Source: Pedobacter suwonensis (GTDB taxonomy: Bacteria; Bacteroidota; Bacteroidia; Sphingobacteriales; Sphingobacteriaceae). Taken from it: a stretch of DNA of 64,000 bases. Made by a program: the position numbers and the translations under genes. Below are positions 34,714 to 42,589 of this stretch, piece after piece (within the stretch, counting starts at the first letter, position 1; the number at the start of each line of letters is the position of its first letter). The notes under the pieces were generated by a model. The model was not told where the DNA came from, searched no databases, and saw only the letters and a program-made list of their open reading frames with translations. The stretch covers positions 1 through 64,000 of the forward strand of contig NZ_FOJM01000002.1 of the NCBI RefSeq assembly GCF_900111825.1, written 5' to 3'.

Positions 34714-35214
34714 TCAATCGTCAGCTTGTGGTATGGCTGCCACTTTAGCAGCCTCTATATAAAGCATAACCTGGTTAACACAAGCATTTAAATGTTCGTT
34801 AACCTCATGTTCCCAAAACCGCATTACTGTATAACCTCTGGCGTTGAGCTGCTGATTTACATTTCGGTCGCGTCGTATATTTCGTTCAATCTTCGGAATC
34901 CAAAAACGCGAATTTGTTTTTATGGAGGCTTTCCTTTCATCCCATTTGTAACCATGCCAAAAATCACCATCAACGAATATGGCCAGTCTATATTTATTAA
35001 TCACGATATCTGGCTTGCCGGGAATTTTCTTCGGATGAATCCTAAACCTCACATTTCTTACCCAAAGCGCTTTCCGAAGTTTTAACTCCGGCAAACTATT
35101 TTTTGCCTTAATTTTAGACATGTTCTGGCTTCGCTGTGTGGTGGTGTAAAAACCATCACTTTCTTCAAAGCGCGGAACTTTAATATCTTCTTCTTTATAT
35201 GGTTTGGGCTCCAT
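34714..35214 (-). CDS. vsr: Very short patch repair endonuclease
   Basis: The frame opens at 35289, but the ATG at 35214 (MEPKPYKEEDI) is a more natural start, giving 166 residues against about 156 for E. coli Vsr. Family motifs: RSQNMSKIKAKNSLPELKLR, IPGKPDIVI with the metal-binding Asp, FVDGDFWHGY in the place of FVHGCFWH, FWIPKIERNIRRD, and RFWEHEVNEH. The usual Cys of the zinc site in the FVHGCFWH motif is Asp here. Vsr nicks 5-prime to T:G mismatches left by deamination of 5-methylcytosine. No cytosine methyltransferase gene is present in the window, so it is an orphan locally. Nuclease of an unrelated restriction system is the alternative. Confidence 0.86.
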   Translation of the reverse strand: MEPKPYKEEDIKVPRFEESDGFYTTTQRSQNMSKIKAKNSLPELKLRKALWVRNVRFRIHPKKIPGKPDIVINKYRLAIFVDGDFWHGYKWDERKASIKTNSRFWIPKIERNIRRDRNVNQQLNARGYTVMRFWEHEVNEHLNACVNQVMLYIEAAKVAAIPQADD

Positions 35215-35660
35215 AATTAAGTTAACCCAAAGTACAGTGAATTGTTTAAAAACGGCGGTAAATGGAATAAACGGGAACAACCTAAGCACCTCCTCTTTTA
35301 AAGGAGGTGCACTTGGGCCGAAGCGTTAATACAAAAAGTATAATTTGAGTAAATTGTCGAAAAGTGAGCTTTTTCAGTTGGCAGAAAATAATCCTGCCAA
35401 CCTCATAAGCATAGATATCCTTATTATCTGACCCGAAGATTGGAAATCATTTCAACACCTCCCAACTTGTTATACAGATAGGTGTATTTCCTTGATGAAT
35501 AGTCTGATTTTCTTGATGAATATTTTAAGGTTTTTATTTTATTAAGTACAGAAACCGAATTTCCACAACCCTTACTTTTAAATTATAGCATTTTAAAAGC
35601 CGTAAATTTTGCAGCTATCAGCATAAAATCCATAGTTTTGGCCCTGATCAATTTATACCT
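35215..35660. other. Intergenic stretch with one hairpin
   Basis: A 9-bp hairpin (GCACCTCCT at 35286-35294, AGGAGGTGC at 35302-35310) lies about 70 bases upstream of vsr; it lacks a T tract and looks like a dispersed palindrome. Otherwise AT-rich sequence with no gene. Confidence 0.4.
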
Positions 35661-36287
35661 ATGCCATTAAAACGAAATACGCTAATTTTTATACTTGTCC
35701 TGTTAATTGCTGCTTTTGCCTGTTTAAGCTTCTTTATTGCAAAACATCCCATACTTGATTTTGACATTAAAACCTCCTTGCTTATTCAACAGTACCATGC
35801 CGACTGGTTAGATCAATTAATGCTGGCCATCAGCTTTTTTGGCGAACTCCCCTACTCATTACTATCTGTAGTTATCGTGGCAATTGTATTTTATCAACAA
35901 CAATATAAACGGGAAGGAATATTCATTTCGACTGTTTTACTATCGGGACTAATTATTCTAGGTATAAAAAATATAATCAACCGTCCACGTCCAACTGCAT
36001 TTTACGTGCGACTGGTTGAAGTGAACCGATTTCAAAGTTATCCCAGCGGCCATGTACTTTCTTACACACTCTTTTTTGGGTTTTTAATCATTTTGATGAA
36101 TACGCTGAAAGATGTGCCGAAGCTAACCCGGAATATCGTAACCTACATTTCAGCCTTTTTAATGATCGGCATTGCACCATCCAGAATTTACCTGGGTGCA
36201 CATTGGCTTACAGATACGCTAGGTGGTTTTCTGTTAGGCTTAATCTGCCTTTTCCCGCTTTGTTACTTCTATTTTAAAAAAGGATAG
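35661..36287 (+). CDS. PAP2-family phosphatase, membrane bound
   Basis: 208 residues, about five to six membrane helices. The three acid-phosphatase motifs are present: KNIINRPRPT (KxxxxxxRP form), SYPSGHVLS (PSGH), and SRIYLGAHWLTDTLGG (SRxxxxxHxxxD). Members act on undecaprenyl pyrophosphate, phosphatidate or similar lipid phosphates at the outer face of the inner membrane. Its length and single-domain form fit the BacA-independent undecaprenyl pyrophosphate phosphatase or lipid phosphatase groups, which cannot be separated by eye. Convergent with the Crp-type gene, three bases apart. Confidence 0.9.
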   Translation: MPLKRNTLIFILVLLIAAFACLSFFIAKHPILDFDIKTSLLIQQYHADWLDQLMLAISFFGELPYSLLSVVIVAIVFYQQQYKREGIFISTVLLSGLIILGIKNIINRPRPTAFYVRLVEVNRFQSYPSGHVLSYTLFFGFLIILMNTLKDVPKLTRNIVTYISAFLMIGIAPSRIYLGAHWLTDTLGGFLLGLICLFPLCYFYFKKG

Positions 36288-36290
36288 CGA

Positions 36291-36911
36291 TTAAGCTTTT
36301 GCCTGCAGTTTTTCTTTCTTCCTTACCCTGCTTAAAGTTTCAATCCGCATGCCTAAATAGCTCGCCAGAAATTTTAGCGGAACTCTGGACTTTATCGCGG
36401 GAAAACCTGCTTGGAATTGTTTATACCTGATTTCAGCCGAAGGAATTCGTGATAAAACAGACCTTTCCTGCGAAGTATGATAATGTATAGCCAATAATTT
36501 TCTGGCCAAAATATTGGTTTCAGGAAATTTAACATACAGATCGTCGATAAAACGGTAAGGAAGTATAAGCAGTTCAGAATCTTCCAATGCCTGATATTGT
36601 TCCGGGTAGGTTGGCACGAGTGTCCCGGGATTTCTAATCTTCCCGATCATTTGATTTTCAGCTGTTAACCATGCGGTAATGTCCTTTCCTTCATCTAATA
36701 TAAAAGCGCGTACCAATCCCTTAAGGATAAAGAACAAACAATCTCCGTTAATGTGGTTTAACTCAGGCAAAATCTCATTCTTCCGCACCACTATTTTAAA
36801 TGTCTCTTTCTTTACCCGATCAATTATTTCTTTTCTTAATGGCTGCAGCTCATTTAAATATTTGATAAAAGCATCGCCCTCATCATAGGCATCGGTCATC
36901 ATATCGATCAT
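36291..36911 (-). CDS. Crp/Fnr family transcriptional regulator
   Basis: 206 residues. Residues about 25-140 form a cyclic-nucleotide-binding-like beta-roll (CLFFILKGLVRAFILDEGKDITAW in pieces) and the last 40 residues a short winged helix ending VPLKFLASYLGMRIETLSRVRKK. The HTH is compact, as in the Bacteroidota Crp-type subgroup often found beside detoxification genes. No clear cAMP-binding Arg-Ser pair is seen, so the effector is unknown. A second member of the same kind lies at 61660. The start at 36911 is followed by further Met residues at 36902 and 36899. Confidence 0.85.
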   Translation of the reverse strand: MIDMMTDAYDEGDAFIKYLNELQPLRKEIIDRVKKETFKIVVRKNEILPELNHINGDCLFFILKGLVRAFILDEGKDITAWLTAENQMIGKIRNPGTLVPTYPEQYQALEDSELLILPYRFIDDLYVKFPETNILARKLLAIHYHTSQERSVLSRIPSAEIRYKQFQAGFPAIKSRVPLKFLASYLGMRIETLSRVRKKEKLQAKA

Positions 36912-37099
36912 GGTTTTATAACATGTGCAAGTTATTATTTGAACACAGGATTTCCAAAGGATAAAAACGCGCCTGACTGTTAAAAATTATATTTAGGAAT
37001 ATATGGTCTTATCGGTTGATTGTGACACAGCTTCAGGCATTTATATTTTGGTTATTTGTTTTGACAAAGTATCTTTTAACTTAATAATAAAAATTATAA

Positions 37100-37107
37100 T
37101 AATTTTG
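37100..37107 (+). promoter_or_regulatory. Possible -7 element of the HAD gene, near-leaderless
   Basis: TAATTTTG fits TAnnTTTG and ends five bases before the ATG at 37113. If used, the mRNA would start at or very near the start codon. No good TTG lies 19 bases upstream. Confidence 0.3.
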
Positions 37108-37112
37108 CCGCT

Positions 37113-37778
37113 ATGATGAACGATAAACCCAAAGCTTTCCTTTTTGACCTCAACGGTACCATGATTAATGATATGGCTTTCCACAACAAAGCCTGGCACG
37201 ATATTCTTACACATGATTTAGGTGCCAACATCAGTTTTGACGCTGTTAAGAAACAGATGTATGGCAAAAACCAGGATTTGCTGGAACGTGTTTTTGGCGT
37301 GGGCCATTTCACCCAGGAACAAATTGATCAGATTTCCATCGAAAAAGAACGCAGGTATCAGGCCGCGTATAGAGCGCATTTGGCGTTAATAACCGGTTTG
37401 GGCGATTTTTTGGAAAAAGCAAAACAATCAGGTATCCAGATGGCCATCGGTTCGGCAGCCATTCCTTTCAACATCAACTTTGTGCTCGATAACTTAAATA
37501 TCCGTTCTTATTTTAAAGCAATAGTAAGTGCCGAAGATGTGGCGAACAGTAAACCAGATCCTGAAACCTTTACCAAAGGTGCTGAAATTTTGGGTGTGGC
37601 CGCTAACCAATGTATTGTTTTTGAAGATGCACCAAAAGGTGTTGAGGCGGCGCAAAATGCCGGAATGAAATGTGTTGTACTTACAACCATGCACACCAGA
37701 GCAGAATTTTCCGCCTATCATAACATTATTGCATTTATAGAAGATTATACTGACCCCGTGTTACAGGAACTTTTCTAA
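37113..37778 (+). CDS. HAD superfamily protein, beta-phosphoglucomutase-like
   Basis: 221 residues, subfamily IA with an alpha-helical cap (about 20-85). Motif I is FDLNGTMIND: nucleophile Asp12, but the second Asp of DxD is Asn14. Motif II is IGSAA, motif III Lys in SKPDPETF, and motif IV FEDAPKGVEAA. In HAD phosphatases and phosphoglucomutases the second Asp is the general acid-base, so the Asn form may have changed chemistry. The DxN type is frequent in Bacteroidota in genes of unknown substrate. It may act on sugar phosphates; an aldose 1-epimerase gene is convergent with it. ATG ATG at 37113 makes the exact start uncertain by one codon. Confidence 0.85.
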   Translation: MMNDKPKAFLFDLNGTMINDMAFHNKAWHDILTHDLGANISFDAVKKQMYGKNQDLLERVFGVGHFTQEQIDQISIEKERRYQAAYRAHLALITGLGDFLEKAKQSGIQMAIGSAAIPFNINFVLDNLNIRSYFKAIVSAEDVANSKPDPETFTKGAEILGVAANQCIVFEDAPKGVEAAQNAGMKCVVLTTMHTRAEFSAYHNIIAFIEDYTDPVLQELF

Positions 37779-37848
37779 AACAATACGGCCCGAATTAGTC
37801 AGGCCGCACGTTTCATCATCATTTTCATTAAATCAGTCACCAGACAGA

Positions 37849-39021
37849 TTATTTACTGAATTTGTATATAGAGCTTGTTTTATAAATCTGGCCTGGTTTT
37901 AAAACCGTTGACGGAAAAGCAGGTTGGTTGGGTGAATCTGGAAAGTGTTGTGTTTCCATGGCAATTGCCGTTCTAAAATCATCTTTAGCACCACTTTTAA
38001 AGGTATTTTTGCTTTGCATAAAATTTCCGCTATAGAATTGCAGACCTGGCTCCTGTGTATAAATGTCCATAATGATGCCCGACTGGTCTCCTTTTACCGT
38101 AGCCGCATGAAACATGCCCATAGCTTTGGTTTTATTAAGCACATAATTGTGATCATAACCTTTACCAAAAGTTAACTGCTCGTTTTTATCATTTATGCGT
38201 GCACCGATAGTTGTTGCAGTGGTAAAATCAAACGGTGTGCCTTTAACCTTTTCTATTTTCCCTGTCGGGATCAGGGTAGAATCAACAGGTGTATATTCAT
38301 CCGCATAAATCTTCACCTCATGGTTTAAAATTTCTCCACTTCCATCCCCATTTAAATTAAAAAACGCGTGATTGGTTAAATTTACAACCGTAGTTTGATC
38401 GGTTTTAGCTTCATAATCCATCTTCAATTCATTTTCGTCTGTTAAGGTATAGGTCACTTTAACATCTAAATTACCTGGAAAATTTTCTTCTCCATCTTTT
38501 GACAGATAATGCAGTATCAACCTATTGGCTACAGGTTGACTTGCATCCCAAACAACATATTGAAAGCCTTTTTTGCCTCCGTGGAGGGTATTCTGTCCGT
38601 TATTGGTAAAAAGCGAATAGCTTTTGCCCTCCAGTGTAAATTTTCCTTTGGCTATACGGTTCCCGTAACGGCCAATGGTTGCACCAAAATAAGGCTCGGT
38701 TGATTTCTCGTAATCGCCAATGCTTTTAAAACCCACCACTACATCTACCACCTTCCCATCTTTATCTGGCACCGTTAAACTAACCAGGCGACCACCGTAA
38801 TTGGTAAAAATGGCCTCTGCACCATTTTTATTTTTTAAAATGTACAAGGCAGTCTGTTTACCATCAATTTCTTTTTTAAAAGAATCGGCAACTAATTTTA
38901 CAACTGCTAAAGGGGCCCTTTTCAAAGTATCTGCTGAAGAAGATTTTTCGGTTCCGGATTGGCAGGAAGCTAATCCGATTGCAGCCGTTACGCACAGGCC
39001 TGCTAATGATTTTAATTTCAT
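37849..39021 (-). CDS. galM: Aldose 1-epimerase (mutarotase), lipoprotein
   Basis: The frame is open to 39153, but the ATG at 39021 begins a lipoprotein signal (LAGLCVTAAIGLASC, lipid on the Cys), giving 390 residues. The GalM domain follows: NYGGRLVSL, FGATIGRYGNRIAKG, HGGKKGFQY with an active-site His, NLTNHAFFNL with the second His, GKGYDHNYVL and EPGLQFYSGNF with the catalytic Glu near the end. It interconverts alpha and beta anomers of hexoses such as galactose or glucose. As a lipoprotein it acts in the periplasm or at the outer membrane, common for Bacteroidota. It stands alone, convergent with the HAD gene. Confidence 0.93.
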   Translation of the reverse strand: MKLKSLAGLCVTAAIGLASCQSGTEKSSSADTLKRAPLAVVKLVADSFKKEIDGKQTALYILKNKNGAEAIFTNYGGRLVSLTVPDKDGKVVDVVVGFKSIGDYEKSTEPYFGATIGRYGNRIAKGKFTLEGKSYSLFTNNGQNTLHGGKKGFQYVVWDASQPVANRLILHYLSKDGEENFPGNLDVKVTYTLTDENELKMDYEAKTDQTTVVNLTNHAFFNLNGDGSGEILNHEVKIYADEYTPVDSTLIPTGKIEKVKGTPFDFTTATTIGARINDKNEQLTFGKGYDHNYVLNKTKAMGMFHAATVKGDQSGIIMDIYTQEPGLQFYSGNFMQSKNTFKSGAKDDFRTAIAMETQHFPDSPNQPAFPSTVLKPGQIYKTSSIYKFSK

Positions 39022-39368
39022 AAATTGGAATACTTGGTTTAGATTTTTATTATAAATATATCGCTTAATTTTACAAATAAAACGATTTAGATGAATTAAA
39101 AGACAAATATTAGCACTATTAAAACGTAACGATACGATTTGTATAACACCCATTACAAAATGTAGAATAACAATTGGAAGATCGGAATTTCAATAAAGGA
39201 TTCTGTTCATAATGATTTTACGCCTTGTAATTAAAGCGATCATCGTTTTGAATTTCGGTGAACAAGCTCCAACTTATTTGTTTCGCTTATGGTTACGTAT
39301 GAAACTAAGAATATATTAACCAACAGCAGCTAAAATCCGTCAAAACTAATTATTATTGCAACAATCAA
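39022..39368. other. Intergenic stretch, divergent promoters region
   Basis: About 350 AT-rich bases between divergent genes. TATTATTGCA near 39352, just before the aldo/keto reductase ATG, is a loose -7-like match. No RNA, repeat or small gene is recognised. Confidence 0.35.
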
Positions 39369-40367
39369 ATGATAAGCATGAATCAAATTATTTCAACCGA
39401 TCGCTACCACAAAATGCAATATCGCCGTTGCGGAAACAGTGGACTAAAATTACCGCTCATATCATTAGGCTTATGGCATAATTTCGGACATGTAAACGTT
39501 TTTGAAAACAGCAAAAACCTTATCTATACTGCTTTTAACAACGGAATCACGCATTTCGATTTAGCTAATAATTATGGTCCACCCCCTGGATCGGCTGAGG
39601 AAGTTTTCGGGAAAATACTGCACGAAAATTTTAAAGGCTATCGTGATGAAATGATTATTTCAAGTAAAGCCGGATATACCATGTGGGATGGTCCGTACGG
39701 CGACTGGGGTTCAAAAAAGTACCTGGTTTCCAGTTTAGATCAAAGCTTAAAACGAATGAAGCTGGACTATGTGGATATTTTTTACCACCATCGTCCAGAT
39801 CCTGAAACACCATTAGAAGAAACGATGGGTGCTTTGAGTCTATTGGTGCAGCAGGGAAAAGCATTGTATGTGGGTATTTCGAATTATCAGGCTGAAGAAG
39901 CCGAAAAAGCAATCAGGATTTTAAAAGATAACGGTACGCCTTGTTTAATCCACCAACCCAAATATTCGATGTTTGAACGTTGGGTTGAAAATGGTTTACT
40001 TGATGTTTTATCGCAAAATGGTGTGGGTTGTATTCCATTTTCGCCATTGGCGCAAGGTTTACTTACCGATAAATATTTGCACGGGATCCCATCTGACTCA
40101 AGGGTAGCTACAAGCGGCATTTTCCTGAAAGAAAGCAACATCACGCCAGATAAATTGGCCGTAATTTCCAGATTAAATGATCTGGCTCAATCGCGTGGAC
40201 AAAAGCTGGCGCATATGGCTTTATCGTGGATATTGAAAGATAATCGAATCACGACGGTACTCATTGGTGCAAGTAAACCGGAACAGATTACGGATTCAAT
40301 TAAAGCATTGGATAATATCGTCTTTAGCGAAGCCGAACTCAAATTAATTGACGAGATTTTAGCTTAA
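39369..40367 (+). CDS. Aldo/keto reductase, L-glyceraldehyde 3-phosphate reductase type
   Basis: 332 residues, TIM-barrel aldo/keto reductase of the YghZ/Gpr group. The catalytic tetrad is Asp (HFDLANNYGPPPGSAEE), Tyr of the same motif, Lys (ISSKAGYTMW) and His (FYHHRPDPETPLEE). The WDGPYGDWGSKKYL segment is the signature of Gpr enzymes. They reduce L-glyceraldehyde 3-phosphate or methylglyoxal-type aldehydes with NADPH, a detoxification role. The C-terminal VLIGASKPEQITDS binds the cofactor phosphate. Start choice: two Met codons (39369 and 39378) precede the fold, and the first is kept. Stand-alone gene with a strong hairpin 15 bases after the stop. Confidence 0.92.
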   Translation: MISMNQIISTDRYHKMQYRRCGNSGLKLPLISLGLWHNFGHVNVFENSKNLIYTAFNNGITHFDLANNYGPPPGSAEEVFGKILHENFKGYRDEMIISSKAGYTMWDGPYGDWGSKKYLVSSLDQSLKRMKLDYVDIFYHHRPDPETPLEETMGALSLLVQQGKALYVGISNYQAEEAEKAIRILKDNGTPCLIHQPKYSMFERWVENGLLDVLSQNGVGCIPFSPLAQGLLTDKYLHGIPSDSRVATSGIFLKESNITPDKLAVISRLNDLAQSRGQKLAHMALSWILKDNRITTVLIGASKPEQITDSIKALDNIVFSEAELKLIDEILA

Positions 40368-40381
40368 AAATTCGTAAACAG

Positions 40382-40423
40382 CCATGATGCTTCATTCTAT
40401 AGCGATCGGATGGAGCATCATGG
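40382..40423 (+). other. Long hairpin after the aldo/keto reductase gene
   Basis: CCATGATGCTTCAT (40382-40395) pairs with ATGGAGCATCATGG (40410-40423), one wobble, and the stem continues two pairs further in. It is followed by AATCTAT rather than a T tract. It is either a 3-prime stabiliser of the upstream mRNA, a non-canonical terminator or a dispersed palindrome. Confidence 0.55.
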
Positions 40424-40599
40424 AATCTATAAGTCTTAAAACTGTTGACGTTAAAAATCAGCCAAGCTGATCTTAAACGTATTGTATTGAGATGAGCATT
40501 CAATGATTGAAATAAGCATTAACCCAATTTCATCATTTGTTCTAAAACCAAATGAGATTAAATGGGTTTAAGAAATGAATCTATTACATTTCTTAATTT

Positions 40600-41541
40600 A
40601 TGGCAAGAGCCAATAATTCTATTTATAGTGCCTTAGCAGCCAATTTATTAATCGCCGTAACCAAATTTATAGCTGGAGCGTTTACCAACAGCTCTTCAAT
40701 GATTGCAGAAGGCATTCACTCAACGGTTGATACCAGTAACCAGCTTTTATTGCTTTATGGGCTAAAAAGAAGTGTAAAACCGCCAGATAAATCCCGCCCG
40801 TTTGGTTATGGGAAAGAGCTGTATTTCTGGTCGTTCATTGTATCCATTATGATTTTTGGTTTAGGCGGTGTCGTTTCAATTTCGCAAGGCATTGCACACA
40901 TCCGCCGTCCGGAGGTTTTGGGCAATCCAACATGGAATTACGTGGTATTGGGTTTATCCTTTATTTTCGAAGGCACCTCACTAATCATTGCGATAAAAGA
41001 ATTTAATAAAACGCGTAAAGGTTTACCCTGGTGGAAAGCGATCATTAAAAGTAAAGATCCATCTGGCTTTTTAGTGCTATTTGAGGATGGTGCCGCAGTT
41101 TTAGGATTGGTAATTGTTTTTATTTTCATGGTACTTAGCCATAATTTAAATTTACCATTTTTAGATGGACTGGCTTCGGTTTTAGTGGGCACACTTCTAA
41201 TTTTTGTATCGTTTATACTCGCGAGAGAGAGCCGCAGTCTACTCATGGGCGAAGGTTTAACATCAGAAACGCAGCAGAAAATTAAAAAAATGGTTGAAAA
41301 TGATCCGGATGTAATTACCGTAACCAGTGTTTTATCACAATATCAATCTCCAAAGGAAGTATTACTGGTACTCATTCTTACTTTCCATGCAGAATTAAAC
41401 ACCACCGATTTAACCAATGCTATCGACAGGTTGAGAGCTAAAATTAAAGCAGAATTAAATGTGGTTAAGTTTGTGATTATCCAGCCGCAGTCTGCTGATG
41501 TAACAGAAAATGATTTCAGTACTGATATTCATCTCGAATAA
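40600..41541 (+). CDS. Cation diffusion facilitator family metal transporter
   Basis: 313 residues with six membrane helices and a cytoplasmic C-terminal domain. The TM2 metal site His40-x-x-x-Asp44 is in AEGIHSTVDT, and TM5 carries Asp163 in FEDGAAVLGL. The preceding basic loop has RPFGYGKELYFWS. The C-terminal 90 residues, with KKMVENDPDVITVTSVLSQY and the VVKFVIIQPQ strand, form the metallochaperone-like fold. CDF proteins export Zn, Fe or other divalent metals from the cytoplasm by proton exchange; the metal cannot be set from the TM5 motif, which lacks a His. The neighbour in the convergent direction is the MDR gene. Confidence 0.9.
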   Translation: MARANNSIYSALAANLLIAVTKFIAGAFTNSSSMIAEGIHSTVDTSNQLLLLYGLKRSVKPPDKSRPFGYGKELYFWSFIVSIMIFGLGGVVSISQGIAHIRRPEVLGNPTWNYVVLGLSFIFEGTSLIIAIKEFNKTRKGLPWWKAIIKSKDPSGFLVLFEDGAAVLGLVIVFIFMVLSHNLNLPFLDGLASVLVGTLLIFVSFILARESRSLLMGEGLTSETQQKIKKMVENDPDVITVTSVLSQYQSPKEVLLVLILTFHAELNTTDLTNAIDRLRAKIKAELNVVKFVIIQPQSADVTENDFSTDIHLE

Positions 41542-41589
41542 CACAGTTAAATTGGCTAAGCAAATGAACTGGTGATTTTTAGCAGGCCA

Positions 41590-41614
41590 GGGAGAGATCT
41601 TTTAAGTATCTCCC
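41590..41614. terminator. Possible terminator between convergent genes
   Basis: GGGAGA (41590-41595) and TCTCCC (41609-41614) pair around a 13-base loop, then CCCTCTTTATT. Short stem, so weak; it could serve either or both of the convergent genes. Confidence 0.35.
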
Positions 41615-41647
41615 CCCTCTTTATTCAGCACTGCTTTATAATTGATG

Positions 41648-42577
41648 CTAAATCACCTGCAAAACAATTTTTCCTCTCGTATGCCCTTGTTCACTTTCCA
41701 TTTGCGCCTGTTTTGCACTCGTAAAAGGCAAAACTTTATCAATAATGGGTTTAACTTTTCCTGAATCTATCAAACCGGCTATTTCAGTCAGTTGTGCAGG
41801 AATGGACTGCGCCATAAAACCAATCAGGTGAACTTTTTTAACCTTGGCTTCGGCCACAAATTCCGGCATTAAAGTCGTAATTACGCGTCCGCCTTCTTTT
41901 AATATATTTAATGATTTGAGCTGCGTTTCTTTTCCAACTGTATCCAAAACAAGATCCACATCTTTTACCACAGACTCAAAATCCTCCATTTTATAATCTA
42001 TCACTTCATCAACGCCCAAACGCTTCAAGAAGTCGGTATTAGTATCTGATGCGGTACCGATAACATAAGCACCTTTCCATTTTGCAAATTGTACAGCATA
42101 CGTACCTACGCCACCAGCTGCAGCATGGATCAATACTTTTTGTCCGGATTTCAGCAAACCATGATCGAATAGACCCTGCCATGCGGTTAAGCCGGCCAAA
42201 GGCACAGCAGCTGCTTCGGTATGTCCTATACTCGTCGGTTTCAAACTGATGATATTGGCTTTTACTACGATGTATTCGGCATAGGCCCCATTTTTTGTTG
42301 GATCAGGTCTACCATATACTTCATCACCTTTTTTAAAGGCGCTTACTTTTTCTCCAATTTCCTCCACGGTACCGGAAACGTCCCAGCCCAATGTTAAAGG
42401 TAATTTTGCGGAAAATTTATCTTTACGTTGTCCTTCCCTGATTTTCCAATCAACCGGATTAACGCTGGTTGAATGCACTTTGATCAATACTTCGTCGGGA
42501 GCTGGTTGGGGGATTGGAATTTCGTCAATTGATAACACTTCCGGACCGCCATACTCATGGATTCTAACTGCTTTCAT
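41648..42577 (-). CDS. NADP-dependent oxidoreductase, medium-chain (quinone oxidoreductase-like)
   Basis: 309 residues of the MDR superfamily. The catalytic domain begins VRIHEYGGPEVLSIDEIP and contains STSVNPVDWKIREG; the Rossmann domain holds HAAAGGVGTYAVQFAKWKGA in parts. There is no Cys-rich structural-zinc loop, which places it with zinc-free quinone oxidoreductases or enoyl reductases. It uses NADPH to reduce quinones or alpha,beta-unsaturated carbonyls. It follows the aldehyde dehydrogenase gene by 12 bases and is thus probably co-transcribed with it. Substrate unknown. Confidence 0.88.
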   Translation of the reverse strand: MKAVRIHEYGGPEVLSIDEIPIPQPAPDEVLIKVHSTSVNPVDWKIREGQRKDKFSAKLPLTLGWDVSGTVEEIGEKVSAFKKGDEVYGRPDPTKNGAYAEYIVVKANIISLKPTSIGHTEAAAVPLAGLTAWQGLFDHGLLKSGQKVLIHAAAGGVGTYAVQFAKWKGAYVIGTASDTNTDFLKRLGVDEVIDYKMEDFESVVKDVDLVLDTVGKETQLKSLNILKEGGRVITTLMPEFVAEAKVKKVHLIGFMAQSIPAQLTEIAGLIDSGKVKPIIDKVLPFTSAKQAQMESEQGHTRGKIVLQVI

Positions 42578-42589
42578 ATTAGGATATTA

